Shown here: in pieces, positions 7,965 through 16,941 of the stretch
Position numbering within the stretch: position 1 is the first letter of the stretch
How the letters are laid out: each line of letters begins with the position of its first letter
Assembly: GCF_003634095.1 (NCBI RefSeq)
Contig: NZ_RBIR01000003.1
Coordinates: 1-64,000, forward strand
Origin: Arthrobacter oryzae
GTDB lineage: Bacteria > Actinomycetota > Actinomycetes > Actinomycetales > Micrococcaceae
Direction of reading: 5' to 3'
DNA length: 64,000 nucleotides
Notes under the pieces: model-generated
What the model saw: only the letters and a program-made list of their open reading frames with translations
What the model was told of the DNA's origin: nothing
Database searches by the model: none
Position numbers and translations under genes: made by a program

Positions 7965-9131
7965 TCAGGCGCGCTCGGGAAACTTCCCTTCCCCGGCGAT
8001 CCGTTTGTTGAGCTCGGTGAGGAACTCGTCCTGGTCGAAGTCCAAGCCCACTTCGCGGCCCGTCCAGCTGGAGAGGTGGATGGCGTTGGCGAGCCGGACA
8101 CCGTTGATGCCGTCCGAGCCCGGCGCCAGTAGCGGGGTGCCGTCCAGAATGTTGGCGGCGAAGTTCGCCAGGACGCCGGCGTGCTGGGCGCCCCAGGCCG
8201 ACTCGAACTCGAGGACCTCGGTTGTGTAGAACTCCTCCGTGTCCATCTGGCCCATGAAGAGCTTGAGGACATCGCTCATGTCCAGGCTCTCACTCAGTTC
8301 CCGCTCGGGCTTGTGCAGGCGGGTCACCGTGGCGGTCTTGCTGTTTTCGACGACGATCTTGCCCTGGTCGCCGAGGATCTCGAAGCGGTCCGTTCCCACG
8401 ATGTCGTGCGTGGCGGTGACGAAAACGCCCGTGGCGCCGTTGCCGTAGTCGACGACGGCGGTGACTTCATCCTCGACGGCAATGTCGCGGCGGAAGCCGT
8501 AGGCAACTTTGGAGTAGACGGACTTGGGCACACCGCAGATCCACTGCCACAGGTCCAGCTGGTGCGGTGCCTGGTTGACCAGGACGCCGCCGCCTTCGCC
8601 GCCCCACGTGGCGCGCCATTCGCTCGAGTTGTAGTAGCCCTGCGGACGCCACCAGTTGGTGATGATCCAGTTGGTGCGGCGGATGGCGCCGATCTCGCCG
8701 CTATCGACGATTTCCTTGAGTTTCTGGTACAGCGGGTTGTTGCGCTGGTTGAACATGATGGCGAAGGACAGCTCGGGCTTGGAGGCTGCGAACTCGTTGA
8801 GCTCCTTGACCTGCTTGGTGTAGACGCCGGCCGGCTTCTCCACGAGGGCGTGGATGTTGCGTTTGAGGGTTTCGATGCCCATTTCCGGGTGCAGGAAGTG
8901 TGGCACACAGGTGACGATTGCGTCGACGTCACCGCTGTCGAGCATGGCGATGTAGTCGTCGTAGAAGGGCGCATCCGGGTGCTGGGAAGCGGCAAGTTCC
9001 TTCTTGGCGGGATCGGTGTCGCAGATGGCGCCGATCACCATATTCGGGACTTTTCCTTCGGTGATCAACTTGGCGTACAGACCGCCCTGCTGGCCCAGGC
9101 CGATGATGCCGAGGCGTACTTTGGTGCTCAT
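7965..9131 (-). CDS. Gfo/Idh/MocA family oxidoreductase (first copy)
   Basis: 388 residues. An N-terminal Rossmann fold for NAD(P) is seen in VRLGIIGLGQQGGLYAK (about 4-20), and the family motif EKPAG is present in HALVEKPAGVYTKQ. The C-terminal substrate domain carries GGGVLVNQAPHQLDLWQW, whose His is the usual catalytic position. No export signal is visible. Family members oxidise or reduce sugar hydroxyls or inositols. This copy is the last gene of the ABC operon, 42 bases after the TIM-barrel gene, with GGAGA before its ATG. The pairing with a TIM-barrel isomerase resembles oxidoreductase/isomerase pairs in inositol and in keto-glycoside degradation. The exact substrate is unknown; a C3-oxidation of an imported glycoside is an inference only. 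Confidence 0.85.
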   Translation of the reverse strand: MSTKVRLGIIGLGQQGGLYAKLITEGKVPNMVIGAICDTDPAKKELAASQHPDAPFYDDYIAMLDSGDVDAIVTCVPHFLHPEMGIETLKRNIHALVEKPAGVYTKQVKELNEFAASKPELSFAIMFNQRNNPLYQKLKEIVDSGEIGAIRRTNWIITNWWRPQGYYNSSEWRATWGGEGGGVLVNQAPHQLDLWQWICGVPKSVYSKVAYGFRRDIAVEDEVTAVVDYGNGATGVFVTATHDIVGTDRFEILGDQGKIVVENSKTATVTRLHKPERELSESLDMSDVLKLFMGQMDTEEFYTTEVLEFESAWGAQHAGVLANFAANILDGTPLLAPGSDGINGVRLANAIHLSSWTGREVGLDFDQDEFLTELNKRIAGEGKFPERA

Positions 9132-9173
9132 TGTGTGAATCTCCGTGTTCTTTGGTGCTGAGTCGGGGAAGTT

Positions 9174-10043
9174 TTAGAAGAGGTCGGCGTGGCCCATGGC
9201 CACGAGGTTGTCGTAGGAGGTCTGCAGCGCGTCCCAGACGGTGCACCCGTAGAGCTCGTCCTGCTCCACCAGCAGATACCGCGCGCCGGCGGCCTGGGCG
9301 GCCGGGATGATGGAGGGGAAGTCCAGGTTGCCCTCGCCCACCTCGGCGAACTGGACCACGCCCCTGAACTCGGCCATGAAGCCCTTGAAGTCACCGGTTT
9401 CCAGGAGGCCGAAGGCGCTCTCGGGGAGCTGGCCGATCCGGTAATCCTTCAGGTGCACCATGGCCGTGCGGCCGGCGTACTTTTCCAGCGTCCGGACCGG
9501 GTCCAGGCCGCCGCGCTGCACCCAGTGCACGTCGATTTCCAGGCCCATGGCCGGGGAGTTCTCGGCGATGATGTCCAGCATGGAGGTGCCGTCGAACTTC
9601 GCGAACTCGATGTGGTGGTTGTGGTAGTAGAGGCCGATCCCGTGCGTTGCCAGGCGCTCGGCGTAGTCGTTGGCCCGCTTGGCGAAGTCCACCACGGCGT
9701 CGATCGATTTCATGGCCGGGAACGGCAGCATGCCGATCCGCAGGAGCGTCGTGTCCAGGCGCTGGGCGTCCTCGACGATCTTGTCGAAGTGGTCCTTCAG
9801 CGAATCGCCGGGCATGCCCTTGGGGGTTTCCATCGCCACCGAGAGGGCAGCCACGTCCATGCCGAGCTCGGTCTGCGCCCGGTCCAGTTCCGCCACGTTC
9901 TCCGGTGTCATGGGGATCTGGGAGATTTCGACGGCGTTGTAGCCGATCGCGTTGACCTTCCGGAGCGTCTCGAACGCCCCGACCTCGGCGAAGCTGTCCT
10001 TCAGCATCATCGCCTGCACGCCAATTCTGGCTGTTGTTGTCAC
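9174..10043 (-). CDS. sugar phosphate isomerase/epimerase-like TIM barrel (first copy)
   Basis: 289 residues; xylose-isomerase-like (AP endonuclease 2 superfamily) TIM barrel. Likely metal ligands sit in the expected strands: His/Glu in YYHNHHIEFAKF, Asp in GLEIDVHWVQRGG, His in AMVHLKDYRIG and Glu in YLLVEQDELYG. The GTG start at 10043 is preceded by GGAGGAAACAGC, a strong ribosome-binding site; an in-frame ATG 111 bases upstream lies inside the preceding ATPase gene and lacks one. It lies between the ATPase gene and the Gfo/Idh gene of the same operon. Members isomerise or epimerise sugars or keto-inositols, or act as lyases on 3-keto glycosides. Which reaction occurs here cannot be decided from sequence. 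Confidence 0.84.
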   Translation of the reverse strand: MTTTARIGVQAMMLKDSFAEVGAFETLRKVNAIGYNAVEISQIPMTPENVAELDRAQTELGMDVAALSVAMETPKGMPGDSLKDHFDKIVEDAQRLDTTLLRIGMLPFPAMKSIDAVVDFAKRANDYAERLATHGIGLYYHNHHIEFAKFDGTSMLDIIAENSPAMGLEIDVHWVQRGGLDPVRTLEKYAGRTAMVHLKDYRIGQLPESAFGLLETGDFKGFMAEFRGVVQFAEVGEGNLDFPSIIPAAQAAGARYLLVEQDELYGCTVWDALQTSYDNLVAMGHADLF

Positions 10044-10128
10044 GCTGTTTCCTCCGTTGCCTGCCGGGCCGCCATGGGGCGCCGGCTGTTGTGTCCGCTT
10101 GCTGTTGTGTCCGCTTGCTGCGGGGCCC

Positions 10129-11004
10129 TCAGGCGAGGGCACCCGCTTGTTCATGCTGCATCCGCTGCGCTTCGAGCAGGCGGTGCCGGTCCGCGCGGCG
10201 CTGTTCCTGCCGGTCCGGGTCCGGGACCGGCGAGGCGAGCAGCAGCCGCTGGGTGTAGGGGTGGTCGGGGTCGGTGGTGACGGCGTCTGCCGGGCCTTGT
10301 TCGACGATCTCGCCGTGGTACATCACGGCGACGCGGTGGCTGATGTGCCGGACGACGTCGAGGTCGTGCGAGACGAAGAGGTAGGACACCCCGGTGTCCT
10401 TCTGGATCTGCAGGAACAGGTCCAGCACCCGGGCCTGGGTGGAGAGATCCAGCGCGCTGACGGGCTCGTCGCAGACGATCAGTTTGGGCGAGAGCGCCAG
10501 GGCGCGGGCGATCGCCACGCGCTGGCGCTGCCCGCCGCTGAATTCGCGCGGCAGCCGGTTGATGGCGTCGGAGGGCAGGCCCACCTGATCCAGCAGTTCC
10601 TTCACACGTTTCCTGGCGGCCGCGGGTTCCATGCCCTGCACGCCCAGCGGCTCGGCGAGGATGGCGCCGATCTCCAGTGCAGGGTTCAGCGAGGTGTACG
10701 GGTCCTGGAAGACCACCTGCAGATCCCGGCTCAGGTCCCGCCGGTCCCTGCGGGTGGCGTGGCTGATGTCCTTGCCGTCGAAGCTGATAGTCCCGGCGGT
10801 CACCGGGGCCAGCCCCAGGATGGCGCGGCCCAGGGTGGTCTTTCCGGACCCCGATTCCCCTACCAAACCGAGGGTTTCGCCACGGCCGATGCTGATGTTG
10901 ATGTCCGTCAGGGCGCGGAAGGGCCTGGCCCGGAACTTCTTGCTGGGGTACTCGACCGCCAGGTTGTCCACGGTCAGCAGCGGCGCGCTTTCGGTGGTGC
11001 TCAT
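10129..11004 (-). CDS. ABC transporter ATPase, Dpp/Opp-type (DppF-like)
   Basis: 291 residues with all ABC ATPase motifs: Walker A GESGSGKTT (49-57), Q-loop VVFQDPYTSLNP, signature FSGGQRQRVAIARAL, Walker B LIVCDEPVSALD, and the switch His in LFVSHDLDVV. The C-terminal stretch DPDHPYTQRLLLASPVPDP is the oligopeptide-transporter-type tail. It powers import together with the fused ATPase encoded just upstream. Its ATG overlaps the stop of that gene as ATGA (11001-11004). The family is named for peptides, but members import nickel, opines and oligosaccharides too; the surrounding catabolic genes and operator suggest a glycoside here. Confidence 0.92.
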   Translation of the reverse strand: MSTTESAPLLTVDNLAVEYPSKKFRARPFRALTDINISIGRGETLGLVGESGSGKTTLGRAILGLAPVTAGTISFDGKDISHATRRDRRDLSRDLQVVFQDPYTSLNPALEIGAILAEPLGVQGMEPAAARKRVKELLDQVGLPSDAINRLPREFSGGQRQRVAIARALALSPKLIVCDEPVSALDLSTQARVLDLFLQIQKDTGVSYLFVSHDLDVVRHISHRVAVMYHGEIVEQGPADAVTTDPDHPYTQRLLLASPVPDPDRQEQRRADRHRLLEAQRMQHEQAGALA

Positions 11005-12905
11005 GCGACGGGCTCCTTCTGCAGGGTGGAAACGAGCATGGACATGGGTTCCTTGCCTTCAAGCATCGACGCCAGAAGCGTCTGTGTGTAGGGTTCCCGC
11101 GGATTGCGGAGGATCTCGCGGACAGGTCCTTCCTCCACGAGCCGGCCGTCTTGCATGACGGCGACGCGGTCGCAGAGGTCCGCCACCACCCCGAAGTTGT
11201 GGGTCACCAGGATGACACCGATATTCAGCCGCTGCTGGAGCTCGCGCAGCAGGTCCAGCACGTCCGCCTGCACCGTGACGTCCAGGGCTGTGGTGGGCTC
11301 GTCGGCGATCACCAGGTCCGGCTCGCAACTGATGGCTCCGGCGATGAGCACGCGCTGGGCCATGCCTCCCGAGACTTCGTGCGGGTAGGCGGCGAACGTC
11401 CGTTCCGGGTTGACCATTCCGACGTCCGCGAGCAGCTTCAGGGCCCGCTTTCTGGCCTCGGCCTTGGTGATCCCGAGGACGCGCACCATGGGCGTGACCA
11501 GCTGGTAACCGATAGTGAAAGCAGGATCCAGGTTGCTCATGGGCTCCTGCGGAATGTAGGAAATCCGCTTGCCCCGCAGTTTGGACAGGCGCTCCTGGTT
11601 GACGCTGTCCTCACCCGGGGCAACGGTGTAGCACCCGTCGAACTGGATGGAGCCGGCCACAATGCGGGCGTTGTCCGGCAGCAGTCCCAGGATGGAGAAG
11701 GCGGTCTGGGACTTGCCCGAGCCCGATTCACCGACAATGCCCAGGATCTCGCCGCGGTCCACGTGGAAGGAGACGTCGTCAACGGCCTTCTTGATGGAAC
11801 CGTCCGCCTGGGGATACCCGACGCCGAGATTGGTCACCTTGATCAGGTGGTGCTCGGTTCCGGGAACGACGGCGGCCACCGACTTCCGCGACGGGCGCGC
11901 GGCGGCGGGCGCCGCCGTCGTCTGCTGGCCCGTGCCTCTAGCGGCGCCTGCGGCCGGGGCCGTTGCCTTGGCCGCACCCTTGCCGCGGCGGTGCTTGATC
12001 TTCTCGCCGTCCTCGAGGGCGTCGCGGATGGCGTTGCCCAGGAGAACCAGGCCGCCGATGGTCAGCGCCATGGCCAGAGCCGGCCAGAACAGCAGGGTGG
12101 GGTTCAGGTAGACGTTTTTGAAGCCCTCGGAGAGCATGACGCCCCACGTGGACTTGGTGGGATCGCCCAGGCCGAGGAACTCCAGGCCGGACTGGATGGC
12201 GATGGCCACCCCGGCGATCGCGGCGGTCTGGATGATGATGGGTGCCCGGACCACGGAGAAGATGTGGCGCGCGATGATGCTCAAGTCCGAGAGCCCGGAA
12301 ACCCGTGCAGCGTCAACGTACAGCTCGTTGCGCACGGACTGGACGGCCGTGCGGGTCAGCCGGAAATAGGAGGGGCTGATGAGGATGCCGAAGGCGATCA
12401 TGGAAATCCACACCGAGGGGCCGAAGGCCGCCCGGATGGTCAGCAGCACGATCAGCCCGGGAAGGCTCATGAGGATGCTGACCACCCAGTTGGAGACGGC
12501 CTCGAACTTGCCGGCGTAATAGCCGGCGATCAGGCCGGCCGGCAGGCCGATGCCGATGGCCACGCCCGCACAGAGCAATGCCGAAAGCAGCGTCAACTGC
12601 GCACCGAACAACAAACGGCTCCAGACATCGCGGCCGGCGCTGTCCGTGCCCAGGATGTTCACGGAGTCCGGGGCGGCGAGCGTCTTGGCAATGTTGGCGT
12701 AGTTCTGATCGAAGGGTGCCAGGACCGGAGCCAGGACGGCCAGGAGCGAGATCGCCAGCAGCAGGGTCATGGCAACGAGGCTCAGGGGGTTCCTGAACAG
12801 CCGCCGGAGGACGGTGGAGCGGACCACCGTTCCGCTCTGCCCGGCAGCGGAGGTGGCGGCAGAAGTGGCGGCGGCAACGGCCGCTGTTTCTACAGAATCG
12901 CTCAT
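11001..12905 (-). CDS. fused ABC permease (DppC-like) and ATPase (DppD-like)
   Basis: 634 residues, two normally separate subunits in one chain. Residues about 30-300 form a DppC-type permease: N-terminal helix, LGTDSAGRDVWSRLLFGAQ, and the EAA-type loop with YVDAARVSGLSDLSIIARHI. An Ala/Pro-rich linker (about 300-345) follows. The rest is an ATPase with Walker A GESGSGKSQT, signature EVSGGMAQRVLIAGAI, Walker B LVIADEPTTALD and His-switch LVTHNFG. ATG at 12905 overlaps the stop of the upstream permease (ATGA), and its own stop overlaps the next ATPase start, so permease, fusion and ATPase are translationally coupled. The fusion fixes one permease half to one ATPase half of the importer. Confidence 0.92.
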   Translation of the reverse strand: MSDSVETAAVAAATSAATSAAGQSGTVVRSTVLRRLFRNPLSLVAMTLLLAISLLAVLAPVLAPFDQNYANIAKTLAAPDSVNILGTDSAGRDVWSRLLFGAQLTLLSALLCAGVAIGIGLPAGLIAGYYAGKFEAVSNWVVSILMSLPGLIVLLTIRAAFGPSVWISMIAFGILISPSYFRLTRTAVQSVRNELYVDAARVSGLSDLSIIARHIFSVVRAPIIIQTAAIAGVAIAIQSGLEFLGLGDPTKSTWGVMLSEGFKNVYLNPTLLFWPALAMALTIGGLVLLGNAIRDALEDGEKIKHRRGKGAAKATAPAAGAARGTGQQTTAAPAAARPSRKSVAAVVPGTEHHLIKVTNLGVGYPQADGSIKKAVDDVSFHVDRGEILGIVGESGSGKSQTAFSILGLLPDNARIVAGSIQFDGCYTVAPGEDSVNQERLSKLRGKRISYIPQEPMSNLDPAFTIGYQLVTPMVRVLGITKAEARKRALKLLADVGMVNPERTFAAYPHEVSGGMAQRVLIAGAISCEPDLVIADEPTTALDVTVQADVLDLLRELQQRLNIGVILVTHNFGVVADLCDRVAVMQDGRLVEEGPVREILRNPREPYTQTLLASMLEGKEPMSMLVSTLQKEPVA

Positions 12906-13843
12906 GACACACGCACTTTCGGGTTGAGCCAGCCATTGAGAATGTCCACCAGCAGGTTCACCACGATCACGACGACCACCGTGTACATCACGACGCCCAT
13001 CACCACCGGAAGATCCGACTGGCCGGTGGCAGCGACCGCCAGCGGCCCCATGCCGGGGAGGGCAAAGATCTGTTCGATGATCACCACGCCGCCCAGCATG
13101 CCGATCAGCTGCAGGCTCAGCACGGTCAGGCCGGCCGGTGCAGCGCTGCGCAATACGTGCTTGAACAAAATCTCGCGCTCCCCGATGCCGCGGCTGCGCA
13201 GGGTGCGGACATAGTCCCGTTCGAGTTGTTTGATGACGGCGCTGCGGATCTGCTGCGCGCCTCCGGTGACGCCGTTGATCAGCAAGGCGATCACCGGAAG
13301 CGCCATGGAATAGACCCACGCACCGGCCCCGGAATCCGGGGAAATGGTGCTGGTCGCCGGGAAGAGGCCCAGCTGGATGGCCAGGATGGTGACCAGGATG
13401 ACGCCGATCACGAACCCCGGAATGGAGTCACCGATGATGGCGCCAACCTGGACCACCCGGTCCACCCAGCCACGCTTGACCGCGGCAAGGACACCAATGA
13501 GTGCGGCACAAATTGCGATCAGGATCATTGCGGCGAAGACCATGGTCATGGTCACCGGGATCCGGGTGGCCAGGGAGTTGGCCACCGGTTCGGAGGTGAA
13601 CCACGAGGCACCGAGGTTTCCGCTCAAGGCATCGACCACCCACGCGAAGTATCGGACCAGCAGCGGCTGGTCCAGCCCCAGCTCGTGTTCTTTCAGCGCC
13701 ACCTGCTCGGCGGTGGCTTGGTCCCCCAGGATGTTCCTGGCGATGCTCCCGCTGGAAATGTACAGCAGGAAGAAGGTGAACGCCGAGACCACAAACAGCA
13801 CCACCAGCCCGCTGCCCAGCCGTTTCGCAATGAACCTGATCAT
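12902..13843 (-). CDS. ABC transporter permease, Dpp/Opp-type (DppB-like)
   Basis: 313 residues with about six membrane helices. It starts MIRFIAKRLGSGLVVLFVVSAFTFFLLY, the standard DppB N-terminus; GLDQPLLVRYFAWVVDALSGNLGASW and the cytoplasmic coupling loop YVRTLRSRGIGEREILFKHVLRSA follow. It forms the translocation pore with the permease half of the fused gene. It lies 6 bases after the binding-protein gene and overlaps the fusion gene by 4 bases. Confidence 0.92.
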   Translation of the reverse strand: MIRFIAKRLGSGLVVLFVVSAFTFFLLYISSGSIARNILGDQATAEQVALKEHELGLDQPLLVRYFAWVVDALSGNLGASWFTSEPVANSLATRIPVTMTMVFAAMILIAICAALIGVLAAVKRGWVDRVVQVGAIIGDSIPGFVIGVILVTILAIQLGLFPATSTISPDSGAGAWVYSMALPVIALLINGVTGGAQQIRSAVIKQLERDYVRTLRSRGIGEREILFKHVLRSAAPAGLTVLSLQLIGMLGGVVIIEQIFALPGMGPLAVAATGQSDLPVVMGVVMYTVVVVIVVNLLVDILNGWLNPKVRVS

Positions 13844-13849
13844 GGTGTC

Positions 13850-15373
13850 CTACTTGGCCGGCGAGTAGTTGTAGATGGACGGGACGGCCTGCTGGATCTG
13901 CGGCGTCACATCCACCTTGGCGTTGTGGTAGTACATCTGGTTGACGCGGAACAGCGGAGCGAACCACGCCTGCTCCACCACGTACTTGTTGACCTCCTGG
14001 GCCAGCTTGCCGGCATCGGCTCCGCCGGCGCGCACGGCCCCGATCTTGGCATCCAGTTCCGGCGTCGCGTTTTTGAACGGGTTGTAGAGCGCCTTGGTGG
14101 AGACGATCTGGTTGATGGCAACCGTCGGCTCACCCTGGAAGAGGGAGAAGTACATGGTGGTGTACTTCTGCGCGGCCACATCGGACGTGAAGGTGTTGGT
14201 CAGCGCGGCGCCAACCTTCAGGGTGATGCCGACGTCCGCCAACTGCTGCTGGACCACGGAAATCTGGGTTTCGAACCCGGGGACACTGGGGATTTCCAAG
14301 GTGACGCCGTTTTCATAGCCGGCCTCCTTGAGGAGCTGCTTCGCCTTGGCCGGATCGTAGCTGTAGTAGTTCTCCAGCTGTTCTGTCCAGGCCCCGCTGG
14401 CCTTGCCGAACGGCTGGGACGTCGGGGTGCCCTGCCCCAGCATTACCTGGTCCAGGATGGTCTTGCGGTCGAAGGCGTAGTTAATCGCCTGGCGGACCCT
14501 GACGTCCTTGAGCGCCGGGTTCTTGGCACCGTCCCGGTCCAGGAGGAGCAGGCCCTGCCAGTCAACCTCGTTGGCGGCCAGCTTCATCTTGGCGCCCTCG
14601 GCCTGCTTGCCGTTCTTGGGGTCCAGAATGGTCGCATCCACCTGGCCGGAGACCAGGGCGTTGGTGCGGGCTGTGAGATCAGTCAGGATCTTGAAAGTCA
14701 GCTTCTGGAACTTCTGCAGGTCCTTGTTCCAGTAGTCCTTGCGGGCCGTGAACACCGTCTGGGAATCCTTGACGGAAGCCGCTTTGTCCATGACGTAGGG
14801 GCCGGAGCCGACAGGTTCGGTCTTGATGCCGTCCGTGCCGAGCGCCTTGGGGCTGCCCATCAGGCCGGCAGCCTGGCTGAGGAAGTATTCCAGCCCGGGA
14901 TCCGGGGCGCTGAGGTTGATATCAATGGTGTCGGCATCCACCACGGTCACGTCCTGGACCGAGGAAAGCTGCGCCATCTGCGGGCCGTTTGCCTTCTTGA
15001 AGTGGTCGATGTTGGCCTTGGCAGCCTCGGCGTCGAACTTGGCGCCGTCACTGAAGGTGACGTCCGTTCGCAGGTCCACGGTCAGCTTGGTGTTGGCCGC
15101 GTTGTACTTCCAGTCCGTCGCCAGCATGGGGCTGAGCTTTCCATCGGGCTGGCGCAGGATCAGGGTGTCGTAAACCGCCTGATACGGCTGGAGGAGGTGA
15201 CCAACGTGGGCCTGGGCCGGGTCCCAGGACCGGACGTCCTGGATGGTGCCCAGCGTCAGGGACGTGGCCGCCGCGCCGGCGCCGCCGGCAGCAGCGCCTC
15301 CGCCACAGGCGGTCAGCGCGAGGGACGCACTGAGTATGAGGGCAGCAGCTGCTGCCTGGGGACCGAACTTCAT
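13850..15373 (-). CDS. extracellular solute-binding lipoprotein, family 5
   Basis: 507 residues. The signal peptide ends in the lipobox LTAC, so Cys23 is the lipidated residue and the protein is anchored outside the membrane. Family 5 (DppA/OppA-type) features include RSWDPAQAHVGHLLQPYQAVYDTLI, the segment LRTDVTFSDGAKFDAEAAKAN and FDRKTILDQVMLGQGTP. It captures the substrate and hands it to the permeases. It is the first gene of the operon and has AGGAG before the ATG at 15373. Promoter and operator lie about 90-130 bases upstream. The ligand is unknown; control by the uronate-type operator suggests a glycoside or glucuronide rather than a peptide, as an inference. Confidence 0.9.
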   Translation of the reverse strand: MKFGPQAAAAALILSASLALTACGGGAAAGGAGAAATSLTLGTIQDVRSWDPAQAHVGHLLQPYQAVYDTLILRQPDGKLSPMLATDWKYNAANTKLTVDLRTDVTFSDGAKFDAEAAKANIDHFKKANGPQMAQLSSVQDVTVVDADTIDINLSAPDPGLEYFLSQAAGLMGSPKALGTDGIKTEPVGSGPYVMDKAASVKDSQTVFTARKDYWNKDLQKFQKLTFKILTDLTARTNALVSGQVDATILDPKNGKQAEGAKMKLAANEVDWQGLLLLDRDGAKNPALKDVRVRQAINYAFDRKTILDQVMLGQGTPTSQPFGKASGAWTEQLENYYSYDPAKAKQLLKEAGYENGVTLEIPSVPGFETQISVVQQQLADVGITLKVGAALTNTFTSDVAAQKYTTMYFSLFQGEPTVAINQIVSTKALYNPFKNATPELDAKIGAVRAGGADAGKLAQEVNKYVVEQAWFAPLFRVNQMYYHNAKVDVTPQIQQAVPSIYNYSPAK

Positions 15374-15460
15374 TGTTGGCTCCTATCGCCTGACGAGATC
15401 CGTGGGGACGGATGCTTGCGGCGGCCTTGTGGCGTGGGCCACATGGCCGCTTGTGGGTTC

Positions 15461-15501
15461 AGCGTACGTTGGGTTGCCATATCTGGCAACCGATTGTCAT
15501 A
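15461..15501 (-). promoter_or_regulatory. ABC-operon promoter with overlapping LacI-type operator
   Basis: On the minus strand TTGCCA (15489-15484), a 17-base spacer and TACGCT (15466-15461) form a promoter about 85 bases before the binding-protein gene. The -35 is the right half of the palindrome at 15482-15501 (minus strand TATGACAATCGGTTGCCAGA). A second inverted repeat GTTGCC/GGCAAC (15473-15490) overlaps it and could be an additional binding register. Confidence 0.78.
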
Positions 15502-15790
15502 AAGTTTCTGCATTGTTGCCTGGCGGGGCGCCCGGGGACCGCCCGACGCCGGCACGGCGCCGCCCGGGGGCAGGCTGGCGGGCGCTCGGATCCGGTTCCG
15601 GGCACCCTAAGGCGCAGTCGGCGCCCTGGGGTGCCTTGCGGTCCGAACTCCGGGGATTTTAAGCCGTTCAAGGGCGCATTTGGATCCGTCCAGGCACGCT
15701 CTCGCGGCGCGGCAGGGCCCGACTCGGCGGGGCGCGGCACGGCAGGGCACGGCAGAGCCAGCGCAGGCGGTCACTGCAAGCCAAAGCTCC

Positions 15791-15816
15791 GCAGGGCGGC
15801 GGCGCCGCCGCCCTGC
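15791..15816. repeat. 26-bp perfect GC palindrome
   Basis: GCAGGGCGGCGGC and its exact reverse complement abut at 15803/15804. The flanks extend the dyad: GCGGCACGGCAGGGC near 15734 is the reverse complement of GCCCTGCCGTGCCGC just after the palindrome. It stands 23 bases past the end of the oxidoreductase gene and probably folds as its transcription terminator. Confidence 0.6.
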
Positions 15817-15838
15817 CGTGCCGCTGAAGCGCCCCGGC

Positions 15839-16846
15839 CTAGGACACTTTTTCCTCGGATCCGGGGTAGGCCTGCCGGTACAGTTCCTTCACGATCCGCA
15901 GCGACTTCGCCCCTTCGGCGGCGTCGATCCAGAACGGACCAGGTTGCGCCAGGCCGGCGTAGAAATCGGCGATCAGCAGGGCATGCGAAACACCCCAGTA
16001 GGAACGGCCGCCTGAGCCGGTGGCGCGTTCGCGAACCACCTCGATGCGCCCGTCGTCGAACGTGACCGTCAGGTCCCCACTCAGACCCAGCGCGGCCTTT
16101 TCGGTGCTGATGTTCAGGGTGACCGGAGCGTTGACCGCGTTTGCCAGCGTCGCATAAAAAACGCTGCGCGCCCCGTTGCTGTGGAGTGCGGCAAACTCGG
16201 CCGTATCCTCCACCTCAATCGCGTCTCCCAGCACATGGGTCGAGGCACTGCCGGAGAGCGAAACCACGTCTCCCACTAACCATTGCAGCAGGTCCACGGT
16301 GTGGATGGCCTGGTTCATCATCAGGCCACCACCGCCTCCGCCCCAGCTTCCGCGCCACGGCCGGTCCAGGTAGTAGTCGGCATTGCGGTGCCACATGACA
16401 GTGGCCGAGGCTCCGAGCACCTTGCCCAGCCCGCCGGAGTCCAGGAGTCGTCGCATTTCCTGTACGGGGGCGTTGTAGCGGTTTTGAAAGCAGAGCCCAA
16501 TCCGTGCCGTGCTTTCGGCGGCGGCGGCCTGCAGCCTCTCCCCCTCGGCCAGTGTGTGCGCCAGCGGCTTTTCGAGCACCACGTTGACGCCGCGGCGCAG
16601 GCAGTCGATGGCGATCGCCGCGTGTTCGTGGTGCGGGGTGGTGATATGCACGACGTCCGGGGCGGTCGCCTCCAGCATGTCGCGGTAGTCCTCGAAGCCG
16701 GGAACTCCGCGGGCCTTCTGCGCCGCGGCACGGCGACCGGGGTCCGTGTCGCAGACCGCCACCAGTTCGGCGTCGCCCATTCCCGCAAGCGCTTCAAAGT
16801 GAACGATCGACACGTCGCCGCAGCCGATAATTGCTGCCTTAATCAT
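15839..16846 (-). CDS. Gfo/Idh/MocA family oxidoreductase (second copy)
   Basis: 335 residues. The Rossmann motif is AAIIGCGDVSIVHFEAL (about 4-20), the family lysine motif is EKPLAHTLAEGE, and the C-terminal domain has GGGGLMMNQAIHTVDLLQWLVGD with the usual catalytic His. It is shorter than and divergent from the copy at 7965-9131, so the two probably act on different substrates or in different directions. It lies 95 bases after the second TIM-barrel gene on the same strand, reproducing the oxidoreductase/TIM-barrel pairing of the ABC operon. Substrate and cofactor (NAD or NADP) are not decidable here. Confidence 0.85.
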   Translation of the reverse strand: MIKAAIIGCGDVSIVHFEALAGMGDAELVAVCDTDPGRRAAAQKARGVPGFEDYRDMLEATAPDVVHITTPHHEHAAIAIDCLRRGVNVVLEKPLAHTLAEGERLQAAAAESTARIGLCFQNRYNAPVQEMRRLLDSGGLGKVLGASATVMWHRNADYYLDRPWRGSWGGGGGGLMMNQAIHTVDLLQWLVGDVVSLSGSASTHVLGDAIEVEDTAEFAALHSNGARSVFYATLANAVNAPVTLNISTEKAALGLSGDLTVTFDDGRIEVVRERATGSGGRSYWGVSHALLIADFYAGLAQPGPFWIDAAEGAKSLRIVKELYRQAYPGSEEKVS

Positions 16847-16941
16847 CCGGAGCTCCCTGATTGTCTACTGCCTAGGTCTCTAGCGCCGCGCTGGGGTCAA
16901 CGACTGATTCCCTGCCCAATTCCCCATCTAGCGCAGCTGTG

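Larger units (their letters stand above)
15374..15838. other. intergenic region with ABC-operon promoter and GC-rich inverted repeats
   Basis: This 465-base gap holds the promoter and operator of the binding-protein operon (15461-15501) near its left end. The right half (about 15590-15838) is very GC-rich with inverted repeats, including a 26-bp perfect palindrome at 15791-15816, and presumably terminates the oxidoreductase transcript that ends at 15839. I see no convincing gene in it. Confidence 0.6.

Noticed and set aside
9174..10154. Longer start for the first TIM-barrel protein at 10154
   Set aside because: It overlaps the ATPase gene and has no ribosome-binding site; the GTG at 10043 follows GGAGGAAACAGC.
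11001..13319. Longer start for the permease-ATPase fusion, reaching into the upstream permease gene
   Set aside because: The ATG at 12905 overlaps the upstream stop as ATGA and begins a typical permease N-terminus; the extra sequence is the out-of-frame reading of the DppB-like gene.
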